A stretch of DNA of 64,000 nt from Pseudaquidulcibacter sp041917055 (GCA_041917055.1 JAYRYJ010000003.1:153959-217958), one strand, 5' to 3'. Numbered from the stretch's first letter, positions 17,608 to 27,245 are shown. Numbers and translations: made by a program. The notes: generated by a model not told the origin, from the sequence alone.

Positions 17608-18387
17608 ATGTCAAAGGATTATATCGCAAATCGTTTAATGGTCGCGACATTACCAAAGGACGCCCATTGGGGTTGGTTGGCGCGCGGTTGGGCGACATTT
17701 AAGAATAGTGTCCGCCCTAGTTTTATTATTGGTACCTATGTTGTCGGCCTTTCATGGGCTTTGATTCTGTTTCTTTATACAATCAAATTTCCGACATTAA
17801 TTCCCGCGGCTTATGGTGGCTTTATCCTGATTGGGCCGATTATTGCGACCTTTATTTATGCTATAAGTCGTGAAGTCGATAAGAATGGTTCGGCAAATAA
17901 ATTTCGCAAAATTGATATGGCGCCCAATTCCAAATCGCAATTGGGATTTATTGGTTTCTCGTTGTTTTTTGTCGTGGTGGTTTGGCTTATTTTCGCGCAT
18001 TTGATTTGGTCCATGGCGGTCGGAATGGGAACAGCGATGGATGAAGCTAAGTTTCTTCGCCTTGTCTTTCAAACCTCGCGCGGCCTGACTATGTTGGTAA
18101 TCGGCACGGCAGTTGGCGGAGTTTTGGCGACCATTTGTTTTTCCATTGCCGCAATTTCATTACCGCTGACTTTTGACAAAGATATTGACGCATTAAGTGC
18201 AATGGCATTTTCAGTTATGAGCGTTTTCAAGAATCCGTTGCAAATGGCGTCTTGGGGTTTTGTTATTCTTATTAGTATTGCGCTTTCGGCAATGGTCTTA
18301 TTCATTCCAATGATTGTGGTCTTCCCATGGCTGGGCCATGTTGCGTGGCAGGCATATAAGGAATTGATTGTCGAAAAGCCGTCATAA
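17608..18387 (+). CDS. DUF2189 integral membrane protein, copy 2
   Basis: This 259-residue paralogue lies 21 bases after copy 1 and shares its layout: HWGWLARGWATF, AAYGGFILIGPIIATFIYAISR and LFIPMIVVFPWLGHVAWQAYKEL. The similarity along the whole length indicates tandem duplication. The ribosome-binding site is GGGGG before the ATG. Its last six bases overlap the end of ccoS on the other strand. Confidence 0.85.
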   Translation: MSKDYIANRLMVATLPKDAHWGWLARGWATFKNSVRPSFIIGTYVVGLSWALILFLYTIKFPTLIPAAYGGFILIGPIIATFIYAISREVDKNGSANKFRKIDMAPNSKSQLGFIGFSLFFVVVVWLIFAHLIWSMAVGMGTAMDEAKFLRLVFQTSRGLTMLVIGTAVGGVLATICFSIAAISLPLTFDKDIDALSAMAFSVMSVFKNPLQMASWGFVILISIALSAMVLFIPMIVVFPWLGHVAWQAYKELIVEKPS

Positions 18388-18534
18388 AGGCTTATCATCA
18401 TCCTCAATAAGAATGCGGTTTGCCGCCCCATCGGGGTCGTCATATTGCTTTGATTTCACCGTCCAAATAAAGGCCGCAAGGGCAAGGGCCGCGACGAAAA
18501 ATGCAATCGGAATAAGGTAAAGAATAGATTCCAT
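18382..18534 (-). CDS. ccoS: cbb3 oxidase maturation protein CcoS (FixS)
   Basis: This 50-residue reading frame begins MESILYLIPIAFFVAALALA and continues with AAFIWTVKSKQYDDPDGAAN before an acidic tail. That is the CcoS pattern: one membrane helix, then a W..KS.Q(Y/F)DD.(D/E)..A segment. It lies one base beyond the ccoI stop, which is its normal place. CcoS is needed to insert heme b and CuB into CcoN. Confidence 0.92.
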   Translation of the reverse strand: MESILYLIPIAFFVAALALAAFIWTVKSKQYDDPDGAANRILIEDDDKPL

Positions 18535-18535
18535 T

Positions 18536-20701
18536 TTATTTCTTCAATTTAACAAGACGCAATGCATTAAGACTTACAATAATCGAAGATGACGACATTG
18601 CAATTGCGGCAATTTGTGGCGTTACCAGACCGATAATGGCAATTGGAACAGTGATTAAATTATAAAGTGCCGAGAACCAAAAATTCTCCAAGACCCTTTG
18701 TTTTGCGAGTTTTGAAATTCTTATCGCTTCCAAAATCGCGCCTAATTCTTGGCCTTGGAAAACCATATCTGCGGCTGATTGGGACGCATCCGCAGCCGCA
18801 CCCGGCGCGATTGAGGCATGGGCTTTGGCAAGGCTTGGGGCATCATTAAGGCCGTCACCAACCATAATCGCCATTTTCCCCTGTGCTTTTAATTCATCAA
18901 GGCGTTTGGCTTTATCAAATGGCGATTGGGCAAAGGCGAATTTTTCAATTCCCGTTTCTTGTGCCACGTATTCAACCGCAGATTTTCTATCGCCCGAAAG
19001 GATTTCGATTTCGTAGCCAAGCTCTCTTAGGGCTTTGACGGTTTTCACCGTATCTTTGCGCAAAGTATCCTCAAAGACAAATCTTTGCGGTGCATTATTG
19101 GCGTGTTTGAACCATAATTCGGTGTCGCTTTCTTCATTAGTTTCGACACCAACCCATTCGGCGCGACCCATTCGTGCAGGCGCGCCATCAATCAAGCCTT
19201 CGACACCGAGTCCCGCATGTTCTGTGACATCCTTAGCAGCCGAACCAGGGCCTGCGAGGCGTGCAATTGCGCGTGCAAGTGGGTGACGTGAAGCGCGCGC
19301 CAAAATCGCCGCATTTTGCAAAACCGATGGCGTGATTTCATCAATGTTTTTGATATTGGGTTGCCCCAAAGTTAAAACCCCGGTTTTGTCAAAAACAATA
19401 TTTGTCGCCTGTGCCACACGTTCCAAAGCATCGCCAGATTTAACCAAAATCCCTGCTTTAAAAAGACGTCCGGATGCCACAACCTGCACCGCAGGTACGG
19501 CAAGACCCAATGCGCAAGGACAAGTTATAATCAAAACTGCACAAGCATTCCAAATCGCTTTTTCAAAACCCGCACCGATTATTAACCACCCAATAAAGGT
19601 CAAAAGCGCCGCACCATGAACAATCGGCACATATAAAGACGCAGCTTTATCGGCAAGACGCACATATTTGCTTTTTGATTGCTCGCCGGTTTCGACCAAA
19701 CGCGCAATTTCGTTTAGGAAACTATCGTCGGATAATTTTGTGGCGCGCATAATCACTTTGCCGGAAATATTCAATACACCCGCGCGAATTGCCTGCCCCA
19801 CGCCGATTTGCACGGGAATTGTTTCGCCGGTTATCATTGAAAAATCGCCTTGCGATGCGCCTTCGGTGATTTCGCCATCGATTGGAAATCTATCCCCCGG
19901 TAAAATTACTAATTCGTCGCCCAAATTTATGTTTGAAACCGCAACCGAAGTGCTTGTGCCGTCTTTATTTAGCCTTTGCGCTGTAACGGCCTGAAGCGCC
20001 AATAATTCTTGTGCCGCAATGCGCGATTTTTGGCGTAAATTATGGTCAAGATAGCGCCCGATTAGCAAAAAGAATTCGAGCATCACAATTGCATCAAAAA
20101 ACGCGTGCTGCCCGCGATTTACGGTTGAATAAAGGCTTAAAGCCGCAGTCAGAAGAATGGCAATCGAAATCGGCACATCCATATTGGCATGGCCCTTTTT
20201 TAAAGTGTTCCAAGCATTTTTGAAAAACGGCATGCCCGAATACCAACCGGCCGGAATTGCGATTGCAGCAGCCAACCAATGAAGGAATGTGCGCGTACCA
20301 TCGCCCATTTCGCCATATTTATGCGCCCACCAAACCGGTTCGGTAAGCATCATAACGAACATAGTTGCCGCACCCGCGACCGTCATAGCATATAATAATT
20401 CGCGCGATTCGCGGTCTTTTTGGGCATTGGCGATTTCGGGCGCGAATGGCATTGCGCCATAACCTAAATCCACAATTTTTTGAACAATCGAACGCGAATC
20501 TAATTTTTCATCATGCCATTTCGCCACAAATCTTCCGGTCGAAAGATTAAGGCGTGCCTCATCAATTCCCTCAATTGCGGCGACACCTTTTTCGATTTTC
20601 CCTAAGCAATTGGCGCATTTAGCGCCGCGCACCAAAAGTTCCAAAACAAAACCACCATCGCGGGATTTCACAAAAGCGCGTGGATCGGCGGCATTTGACA
20701 T
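18536..20701 (-). CDS. ccoI: Copper-exporting P1B-type ATPase CcoI (FixI)
   Basis: The 721-residue ATPase has an N-terminal metal-binding domain with GAKCANC, eight predicted membrane helices, an actuator region with MITGETIPV, the membrane copper site CPC in IITCPCALGLAVP, the phosphorylation motif DKTG, HPLARAI and GDGLNDAPSLAKAH. FixI/CcoI moves Cu(I) across the inner membrane for assembly of the cbb3 binuclear centre, not for general copper resistance. It lies between ccoH and ccoS. Confidence 0.94.
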   Translation of the reverse strand: MSNAADPRAFVKSRDGGFVLELLVRGAKCANCLGKIEKGVAAIEGIDEARLNLSTGRFVAKWHDEKLDSRSIVQKIVDLGYGAMPFAPEIANAQKDRESRELLYAMTVAGAATMFVMMLTEPVWWAHKYGEMGDGTRTFLHWLAAAIAIPAGWYSGMPFFKNAWNTLKKGHANMDVPISIAILLTAALSLYSTVNRGQHAFFDAIVMLEFFLLIGRYLDHNLRQKSRIAAQELLALQAVTAQRLNKDGTSTSVAVSNINLGDELVILPGDRFPIDGEITEGASQGDFSMITGETIPVQIGVGQAIRAGVLNISGKVIMRATKLSDDSFLNEIARLVETGEQSKSKYVRLADKAASLYVPIVHGAALLTFIGWLIIGAGFEKAIWNACAVLIITCPCALGLAVPAVQVVASGRLFKAGILVKSGDALERVAQATNIVFDKTGVLTLGQPNIKNIDEITPSVLQNAAILARASRHPLARAIARLAGPGSAAKDVTEHAGLGVEGLIDGAPARMGRAEWVGVETNEESDTELWFKHANNAPQRFVFEDTLRKDTVKTVKALRELGYEIEILSGDRKSAVEYVAQETGIEKFAFAQSPFDKAKRLDELKAQGKMAIMVGDGLNDAPSLAKAHASIAPGAAADASQSAADMVFQGQELGAILEAIRISKLAKQRVLENFWFSALYNLITVPIAIIGLVTPQIAAIAMSSSSIIVSLNALRLVKLKK

Positions 20702-20745
20702 TGGCGCCGCGATTTCAAGCCCTGAAGGGCAGCCCCGATCTATTT

Positions 20746-21243
20746 CTAGCGTATTGATAGCATAGTCTCCGTTTCAAAATCAGGCGCACCCTGTTTTACG
20801 GCTTTGGCTTTAAAATCCCACTTTCCGGGGCCAAGTTTTTGAACATGGGCTGTGTATTCGCCAGGCTTAGTTTCATTGAATGCAAGTTGCATGTCTTCTT
20901 TATTATCGACAGTGCGACCGACCATTCCGGTCATATTTGCGCCTGTTACAGGCTTTTTATCTTTGTCGGTAAGGCTGGCAATGAATAAAGCGTCGCCGCC
21001 CGCACCCCTCTGCATTCCCAATTCCATTTGCCAACCCAAAGCCGATTGCTTGTGGCGTGCGTCAATCTTTTCATTGAATTTCAAACCTTCAACATAGGCA
21101 TGGCCATATTCACCGGGCGCGGTTGTAATCGCTTTATAGGCAAAAAAGACATTTACCGAAATGATTACCCCGAACATTGCCAATAGCACAAAAAGCACAT
21201 GCCAACCTGTCCAAGGTTTTTGAGTTTTCTTAGTTTGTTCCAT
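20746..21243 (-). CDS. ccoH: cbb3 oxidase assembly protein CcoH (FixH)
   Basis: The 165-residue protein has one N-terminal membrane helix (~15-37, with GWHVLFVLLAMFGVIISVNV) and a periplasmic beta-rich domain. The domain contains GLKFNEKIDARHKQSALGW and the C-terminal ..PG.W.F...A segment typical of FixH. It assists late steps of cbb3 assembly. It follows ccoG by 14 bases and precedes ccoI. Confidence 0.9.
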   Translation of the reverse strand: MEQTKKTQKPWTGWHVLFVLLAMFGVIISVNVFFAYKAITTAPGEYGHAYVEGLKFNEKIDARHKQSALGWQMELGMQRGAGGDALFIASLTDKDKKPVTGANMTGMVGRTVDNKEDMQLAFNETKPGEYTAHVQKLGPGKWDFKAKAVKQGAPDFETETMLSIR

Positions 21244-21257
21244 GGATTGAGATTAAC

Positions 21258-22781
21258 CTATTCCATACCGGTAATAAAGACCGACTTTTGAATTGCTTTC
21301 TGATTCTTTTCAGAATCATTCACAATAACCCGCACTTTAATCGATTTTGCTTTCTGTTTAGCAGGATCGGCAACCACAAAAACACGCGATTGCGAAACTT
21401 TGTTCGGTTCGGTTTGAAGGATTAATTTATTATCCTTAATTGTTCCGGTTTCAGAACTTAGAACGCCGCCATTAATACCATCGATTTCGATTGTGACATG
21501 GCGTGTCTTACCCGCCATATTTAGGACCTTGATTGTGTAAGCATTGCGAATATTGCCGTCGTCAAGGGTAACAAACAATGGTGCACGGTCGCGAATTACA
21601 TTCACATCCATAGTCTTGCGACTTAAAAGGCCATAGGCCATCAAAGCGCTTACGGCGAAGAAGATTACGCCATAAAAAATTGTCCGACCGCGAATAAATT
21701 TGAATTTATTGCCCAAGCCTTGTTGGCGACGTTTGATATTATCTTCGGTATCGAAAGCCACTAGCGATTTCGGGCGACCCAATTTGACCATGATTTCATC
21801 ACATGCATCAATACAAAGGCCGCAATTGATACATTCGATTTGAAAACCATCACGAATATCAATACCTGCCGGGCAAACTGCAACGCATTGACGGCAATCA
21901 ACACAATCGCCGCGCCCTTCCCATGATTGGCCTTTTTTATGCGGTCCACGCGGCTCACCGCGATCATAGCGATAGGTCACCGACATTGCATTATGGTCAA
22001 TCATTGCCGCCTGAATACGCGGCCACGGGCACATGAATGTGCAAACCTGTTCACGCGATGTGCCCGCAAGCAAATAAGTGGTTGCAGTGAGGGACAGAGC
22101 GAAGACATAAGAAGAAAGCGGCGCTTTTCCGGTCAAAAATCCGCCCAAAACTTCATAGGCGTCATTGAAATACATTACGAACCAACCGCCGGTGAATAAT
22201 GAAATCAAAAGCCAAACAATATGCTTGCCGATTTTGCGCCAGGCTTTGTCAAATGACCATGGTGCTTTATCAAGTCTTATTCTTTGGTTTCTGTCACCCT
22301 CAAAAAGGCGTTCGACATAAATGAATAAATCAGTCCAAACCGTTTGTGGACAGGCATAACCGCACCAAATCCGCCCGAATAAAGATGTCGCAAGGAAAAG
22401 ACCGACACCTGCCAAAACCAATAGACCAGTTATGTAATAAACTTCTTGTGGCCAAATTTCGATTGGCCCGAAATAGAATCTGCGACCCTCAAAATCCGCT
22501 AATACAAATTGATCGGATGCCGAACCAACGCGCGGCCAACGCAAAAGTGGCGCAATGTAATAGACCGCTAAAAGGGCGACTAAGGCCAACCATTTTATGG
22601 TGCGCCATTTGCCGTGAATAATCTTCGGGTAGATTTGTTGGCGCGCATTATACATTTGGCGTTCTGCCGCCGAATTTACGGCTTTTACATCATAACGCAT
22701 GACCCCATCGGCGGCCTGGGTTTTTGCGATTTCCGCGTCGCTTTGTTCATATTGTTGCGAATCTTGCTTTTTTTCCGACAT
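21258..22781 (-). CDS. ccoG: cbb3 oxidase accessory protein CcoG (FixG), 4Fe-4S membrane protein
   Basis: The 507-residue protein has about five membrane helices and a ferredoxin-like core with CVDCRQCVAVCP and ECINCGLCIDAC. GRIWCGYACPQTVWTDLF and EQVCTFMCPW are further CcoG signatures. A C-terminal immunoglobulin-like domain (~400-505) completes it. CcoG has been described as a cupric reductase that supplies Cu(I) for cbb3 assembly. It is the first gene of the ccoGHIS half, separated from ccoP by 126 bases. Confidence 0.94.
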   Translation of the reverse strand: MSEKKQDSQQYEQSDAEIAKTQAADGVMRYDVKAVNSAAERQMYNARQQIYPKIIHGKWRTIKWLALVALLAVYYIAPLLRWPRVGSASDQFVLADFEGRRFYFGPIEIWPQEVYYITGLLVLAGVGLFLATSLFGRIWCGYACPQTVWTDLFIYVERLFEGDRNQRIRLDKAPWSFDKAWRKIGKHIVWLLISLFTGGWFVMYFNDAYEVLGGFLTGKAPLSSYVFALSLTATTYLLAGTSREQVCTFMCPWPRIQAAMIDHNAMSVTYRYDRGEPRGPHKKGQSWEGRGDCVDCRQCVAVCPAGIDIRDGFQIECINCGLCIDACDEIMVKLGRPKSLVAFDTEDNIKRRQQGLGNKFKFIRGRTIFYGVIFFAVSALMAYGLLSRKTMDVNVIRDRAPLFVTLDDGNIRNAYTIKVLNMAGKTRHVTIEIDGINGGVLSSETGTIKDNKLILQTEPNKVSQSRVFVVADPAKQKAKSIKVRVIVNDSEKNQKAIQKSVFITGME

Positions 22782-22850
22782 AATTATTCCAATCTAGCGC
22801 GCTTATAAGCTATCTTGAATATATAGCAAATGGACAGTTTGACGCAATTA

Positions 22851-22880
22851 GAAAAGGCGACGAAATCAATCGCCGCCCTT
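22851..22880 (-). terminator. Possible terminator between ccoP and ccoG
   Basis: On the minus strand GGCGA and TCGCC form a stem around a 9-base loop and are followed by TTTTC. The stem is short. It would end or attenuate transcription of ccoNOQP before ccoGHIS. Confidence 0.4.
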
Positions 22881-22907
22881 CCTAAATTCGTATTTAGCAA
22901 TTCGAAA

Positions 22908-23792
22908 TTATTTGCCGCCACCCAAAGAGTGAACATAAACAGTCATTGCAGCAATGGTTTCCGGTGAAAGTTTGCCGCTCCAAGCAGGCATTACGTTTCC
23001 ATTACCATTATGGATTTGATTGTGAATCGCTTCACGTGTACCACCATACAAATATTCTTTATCTGTAAGGTTAGGCGCACCTTGAAGTGGGTCACCGGTT
23101 CCATCAGCTTTGTGGCAGCTTGCGCATTGTTCTTGGAACAATGTAGCAGCACCTGCAGCTTTTGCAGCATCAGCACCGTCAAGTTTTGACAAAGTCATAA
23201 CATATTCGGTCAATCCACCAACTTGGTCAGCACTCAAAAGGCCGTCTTTGCCAAAGCCAGGCATCGCACTTAAACGAGCTTGCTCGTGGCCAGAACGAAT
23301 ACCATAATTAATGGTTTGGCGAATGCCTTCATAGGTACCGTCCCAAAGCCAAACGTTATCAGCTAAAGAAGGATAACCTTTTGCACCCTGACCGCCTGCG
23401 CCGTGGCAGGTTGCACAATTGTCACCAAATGCCGAACGACCGGCCTCTGTGGCAAAGTTCAATAATTCAGGGTTATTTTTCACTTGGTCAATTGGAGTTG
23501 CCAAGAGTTTTTGAAACATTGGCGCGCGTGCAGCTTGCAGAGCTTTAACTTCTGCATCAACACGTACACGGTCAACTTTCACTTCGTCTGAGAATACCCC
23601 AAGACCCTTGGTATAAGAATTCCAAGTAGGCCAAGCAGGCATTACTACCCAGTATGCGATTGCCCAAACAATCGTTGCATACAATACATACAACCACCAG
23701 CGAGGAAGAGGGTGATCAAGCTCTTTAATTCCATCCCACTCGTGACCGGTGGTTTCAACACCGGAGTGGTCGTCCAATTCGCGTTTTGCCAT
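22908..23792 (-). CDS. ccoP: cbb3 oxidase subunit III CcoP (diheme cytochrome c)
   Basis: The 294-residue protein has the N-terminal HEWDGIKELDHPLPRWW motif, one membrane helix (~32-55) and two cytochrome c domains with CATCH and CASCH. Their axial Met residues lie in SAMPGFG and NVMPAW. CcoP receives electrons from the bc1 complex or soluble cytochrome c and passes them to CcoO. It is two bases from ccoQ. Confidence 0.95.
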   Translation of the reverse strand: MAKRELDDHSGVETTGHEWDGIKELDHPLPRWWLYVLYATIVWAIAYWVVMPAWPTWNSYTKGLGVFSDEVKVDRVRVDAEVKALQAARAPMFQKLLATPIDQVKNNPELLNFATEAGRSAFGDNCATCHGAGGQGAKGYPSLADNVWLWDGTYEGIRQTINYGIRSGHEQARLSAMPGFGKDGLLSADQVGGLTEYVMTLSKLDGADAAKAAGAATLFQEQCASCHKADGTGDPLQGAPNLTDKEYLYGGTREAIHNQIHNGNGNVMPAWSGKLSPETIAAMTVYVHSLGGGK

Positions 23793-23794
23793 AT

Positions 23795-23974
23795 CTAATT
23801 CTCCACGTGAACAGGGGCATCATCATTAGTTTTATCAAGAGGCATAGACGCCATCTCGTCAAACTTCGCTTTGTTTTTCGGCCAGAAAGCGTAGGCGCAA
23901 ACCGCAATAAACAGGATTGCAAAATACACGCTTCCGCTTGTCTGGGCGAATTTGGCTAGGGCTTCATAAGTCAT
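23795..23974 (-). CDS. ccoQ: cbb3 oxidase subunit CcoQ (FixQ)
   Basis: This 59-residue frame starts MTYEALAKFAQTSGSVYFAI, has one membrane helix, and continues with FWPKNKAKFDEMA. That is the CcoQ pattern Y..l..fa...g.vyF...F......fwP..k..f..A. It lies between ccoO and ccoP as usual and stabilises the complex. Confidence 0.93.
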   Translation of the reverse strand: MTYEALAKFAQTSGSVYFAILFIAVCAYAFWPKNKAKFDEMASMPLDKTNDDAPVHVEN

Positions 23975-23984
23975 GCCCTATCCC

Positions 23985-24725
23985 TTACCTGATATTATCT
24001 GCTTTTTTGGGTTCATAAGTTGAGAAATCAACCATGGTTCCCAAAACTTGAAGATAAGCAACCAATGCGTCCAATTCAGTGACTTTGGTGGCGTCGCCGT
24101 CGAAGTCACGAATATTGACTTTGCCGCCGTAACGAGCGTTCAAGTCACCGGCATCAGCAGCAGGATCGGCTTGCGCCATTAAATCCTGTGAAGCCATTTC
24201 AACGTCTTTGTCGGAATAAGGAACGCCGACAACACGATTAGCTTTCAAATGCTCAGCTGTATATTTTGGATCGATTACTTTCTTCGCAAGGAAAGCATAC
24301 GGAGGCATAATGGATTCCGGAACAACTGAACGTGGGTCAGTCAAATGGCTGACGTGCCAGTTATCAGAATATTTGCCGCCAACACGCGCAAGATCAGGAC
24401 CAATACGTTTTGAACCCCATTGGAACGGATGGTCATACATTGACTCTGCAGCCAATGAATAATGACCATAACGCTCAACTTCGTCACGAAGAGATCTAAT
24501 CATTTGCGAGTGACAGGTATAGCAACCTTCACGAATATAGACGTTTCTACCAACCAATTCCAAAGGTGTGTAAGGGCGAACCCCGTCAACTTTCTCAATG
24601 GTTGATTCAATTTTGAACAATGGTGCAATTTGAACCAAACCGCCCCAAATTACCGCACCCACGATACCGAGTGCCAAAATCCAAGAGTTTTTCTCAAAGA
24701 CTGCGTGATTTTTCATTAAACTCAT
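23985..24725 (-). CDS. ccoO: cbb3 oxidase subunit II CcoO (monoheme cytochrome c)
   Basis: The 246-residue protein has an N-terminal membrane anchor (~13-35), the heme site CYTCH in YIREGCYTCHSQMIR, and the conserved QWGSKRIGPDLARVGGKYS and SIMPPYAFL segments with the axial Met. The length is normal for CcoO. It follows ccoN by 12 bases. Confidence 0.95.
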   Translation of the reverse strand: MSLMKNHAVFEKNSWILALGIVGAVIWGGLVQIAPLFKIESTIEKVDGVRPYTPLELVGRNVYIREGCYTCHSQMIRSLRDEVERYGHYSLAAESMYDHPFQWGSKRIGPDLARVGGKYSDNWHVSHLTDPRSVVPESIMPPYAFLAKKVIDPKYTAEHLKANRVVGVPYSDKDVEMASQDLMAQADPAADAGDLNARYGGKVNIRDFDGDATKVTELDALVAYLQVLGTMVDFSTYEPKKADNIR

Positions 24726-24737
24726 CTTAGCCTCCTC

Positions 24738-26402
24738 TTAGCCTTCAGCAGTTTCAGCAAGTGGTTCTTTGGCGGATACATCACCTTTTGCAGTGCGCCA
24801 TAGGTTATAAGCCATAACCACAGCACCCGAAGTGAATAGCAAGCCACCCAAAGCACGGATGATATAATAAGGTTTCATTGCTTTAACTGTCTCAACGAAA
24901 GAATATTGCAAGAAGCCCAATTCATTATAAGCGCGCCACATAAGACCCTGCATGATACCTGATACCCACATAGAAGTGATGTAGAAAAGGATACCAATAG
25001 TAGATAGCCAGAAGTGTGCCTCAACAAGTTTCATCGAATACAAACGTTCACGACGCCACAACCAAGGTGTTACGCAATACAATGCACCGAAAGAAACCAT
25101 ACCAACCCAGCCCAAAGCGCCGGAGTGAACGTGACCAACAGTCCAGTCAGTGTAGTGTGACAAAGAGTTCACCGCACGAATTGACATTGCAGGGCCTTCG
25201 AAAGTTGACATACCATAGAATGCAACCGATGCGACAAGCATACGAAGAACCGGGTCTGTGCGAAGTTTATCCCATGCACCGGACAAAGTCATAAGACCGT
25301 TAATCATACCACCCCAAGAAGGCATCCAAAGGATGATTGAGAAAGTCATACCCAAGGTCTGAACCCATTGTGGCAATGCAGTATAGTGCAAGTGGTGAGG
25401 ACCGGCCCACATATAAGTGAAAATCAAAGCCCAGAAGTGGATGATTGACAATTGATATGAATAGACAGGACGTTCAGCACGTTTAGGAACGAAATAATAC
25501 ATAATGCCAAGGAAGGCTGCAGTTAGGAAGAAACCAACCGCATTGTGACCATACCACCATTGTGTCATTGCGTTCTGCACACCTGCGAATGCAGAATATG
25601 CTTTTGAAGACCAAGGCGAAGCAGGCCATGCCATATTATTGACAAGGTGCAAAATCGCAACGGTAATCAAGAATGCAAGATAGAACCAGTTAGCAACATA
25701 AATGTGCTGTTCTTTGCGTTTCCAAAGTGTGCCGATAAAGACCACCAAATAAGCAACCCAAACAATGGTCAACCAAATGTCAACAACCCAGTTTGGCTCT
25801 GCATATTCTTGGCCCGAAGTTACGCCGAAAACATAACCGGTCGCAGCAGTAACGATTACAAGATTATAACCCCAGAAAACAAACCAAGGCAAAATCCCGC
25901 CGAACAAACGTGTGCGGCAAGTACGTTGCACAACATAAAAAGCGGTTAGAATAAGAATATTACCACCGAATGCAAAAATCACACCCGAAGTGTGAATTGG
26001 ACGCAAACGACCAAAATTCAAAAATCCAAGCTCTTTAAAATACAAAAATTCCGGAAAAGCTAATTGGGAGGCGATAATAACACCAACCAACATACCAACC
26101 ACGCCCCAGAATGAAGACGCGATAACACCCGCTTTAAGAACCCCGTCCATATAGACAGAATCATCATTCGCGAGTTTCCCTTTTGAACCGGCAAAAGTAA
26201 TGGCAAAAATGCCAAGAGCGAAAGCCAGCATAAAAATATAGGCCAAAACCGTCATTCCCAAATCATGGGAGAATGCGGCGGCGCTAATCGACCATAAAAG
26301 CCCCAAAACGCAAATCACAGAGACAACTAATATGTCAATGCGAGAGCCGGGCTTACCAAAGCCTTTCAACTGCAATGGTGCAGAAGCCGTAGCATCAGTC
26401 AT
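24738..26402 (-). CDS. ccoN: cbb3 cytochrome c oxidase subunit I CcoN
   Basis: The 554-residue protein has 12 predicted membrane helices and the heme-copper ligands: His in RPIHTSGV, WYGHNAVGFFLTA, PHHLHYTALP, and HYTDWTVGHVHSGALGW. The start MTDATASAPL at 26402 is chosen because GAGGGG lies just upstream and this length matches the family. The frame is open for 68 more codons, but those look like leader DNA. It is the catalytic O2-reducing subunit and is used at low oxygen. Confidence 0.95.
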   Translation of the reverse strand: MTDATASAPLQLKGFGKPGSRIDILVVSVICVLGLLWSISAAAFSHDLGMTVLAYIFMLAFALGIFAITFAGSKGKLANDDSVYMDGVLKAGVIASSFWGVVGMLVGVIIASQLAFPEFLYFKELGFLNFGRLRPIHTSGVIFAFGGNILILTAFYVVQRTCRTRLFGGILPWFVFWGYNLVIVTAATGYVFGVTSGQEYAEPNWVVDIWLTIVWVAYLVVFIGTLWKRKEQHIYVANWFYLAFLITVAILHLVNNMAWPASPWSSKAYSAFAGVQNAMTQWWYGHNAVGFFLTAAFLGIMYYFVPKRAERPVYSYQLSIIHFWALIFTYMWAGPHHLHYTALPQWVQTLGMTFSIILWMPSWGGMINGLMTLSGAWDKLRTDPVLRMLVASVAFYGMSTFEGPAMSIRAVNSLSHYTDWTVGHVHSGALGWVGMVSFGALYCVTPWLWRRERLYSMKLVEAHFWLSTIGILFYITSMWVSGIMQGLMWRAYNELGFLQYSFVETVKAMKPYYIIRALGGLLFTSGAVVMAYNLWRTAKGDVSAKEPLAETAEG

Positions 26403-26873
26403 CGAACCACCCCTCTTAAAAATGTCATTATTGCCAAAAAAGCAAACGGACATCAAGTTTCTTCGAACGTTCCACCCCCAATGGATAGAAAGCACTTCCC
26501 AATGAACGTTTTTTAATGCTTTGCGAACATGACTTAATGTCGCATAGGTGCGCAGATGCATTTCAACTGGACATTTTGTCCACCCTTTTGGGCAAAGATA
26601 GACCAAAGTTTATGCCGCGAAAATAATTCAGAATCAAAAATACAACAAGAAATCCACCGCGAGGATTTTAAAGGTCACAAGATCGGCGCATAGGAATTGC
26701 TTGAGCAACGAGAATCGAAGTTCAAAAGCCTTGCCCCACCCCAAAAAAGCCGACGAAAACCAAATCTTCCGAATGGGGCAATTTAATTTGTGTTATGCCC
26801 GCATTTTCGTTTTAAGGATGCAATAACAGGTGGTAAAAATGGTGGGTGTTTAATAAAGAATGATAGGTGTTAA
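26403..26873. other. Divergent intergenic region between ccoN and the RHS array
   Basis: This 471-base region holds the ccoN leader and the palindrome at 26568-26582. The rest shows no gene on either strand. A canonical FNR/FixK box (TTGAT-N4-ATCAA) was not seen, which is unusual for an alphaproteobacterial fixN-type promoter. Confidence 0.6.
26568..26582 (-). promoter_or_regulatory. Palindrome TGGACA-N3-TGTCCA upstream of ccoN
   Basis: The site is a perfect 6+3+6 inverted repeat, about 165 bases before the ccoN start. The same core occurs as a longer palindrome 56 bases before the PCu(A)C copper chaperone (38105-38123). Sharing between two functions in cbb3 assembly suggests an operator, but the regulator is not identified. 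Confidence 0.5.
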
Positions 26874-27245
26874 ATGTTTAAAACGAGACGCGAGCTTTTT
26901 GAAGATACAATGAAGCGCTGGCCCGAAAGCGTTGTGATTTCGGAGGAGCAGCCGCGTATCAAACATTGCGTTTTCACAGAGCCGAGCACGAATGAGATTT
27001 ATTGGGAAATTGAAAAATCTATAGATATAAATGATAATTGGCGGCAGGTTTCAACTTGGTCTTTTCATCAGGCTGTGGATGTATTGGGTCGTCGGCTGTA
27101 TAAAAAGGGTGAACGTGTCCTCAAATTTAAGGATGTTTCATTTAAGTCGTTCAACTCAAAGATGTTAGGGAATATGAAAGAGGATGCTCCCATAGATTAT
27201 TGGAAAGAAGAGCGGGAGATTTATCTTCAATTGCCTCTTGGTTGA
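26874..27245 (+). CDS. Hypothetical protein at the head of the RHS array (possible orphan immunity protein)
   Basis: The 123-residue soluble protein is rich in Trp and charged residues, without signal peptide or membrane segment. I do not recognise the family. It lies just before the first leader repeat, the position immunity genes hold in the other cassettes (end of one cassette, then leader). It may therefore be the leftover immunity gene of a lost cassette. The start ATG has no strong ribosome-binding site. Confidence 0.5.
   Translation: MFKTRRELFEDTMKRWPESVVISEEQPRIKHCVFTEPSTNEIYWEIEKSIDINDNWRQVSTWSFHQAVDVLGRRLYKKGERVLKFKDVSFKSFNSKMLGNMKEDAPIDYWKEEREIYLQLPLG

Noticed and set aside
26400..26606. 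68-residue N-terminal extension of CcoN
   Set aside because: It precedes the family start MTDATASAPL and a good GAGGGG ribosome-binding site, and its residues are unlike CcoN.
26697..26708. TTGCTTGAGCAA palindrome upstream of ccoN as an FNR/FixK box
   Set aside because: The consensus is TTGAT-N4-ATCAA with a 14-base span. This is 12 bases with different arms, and its distance from ccoN is large.
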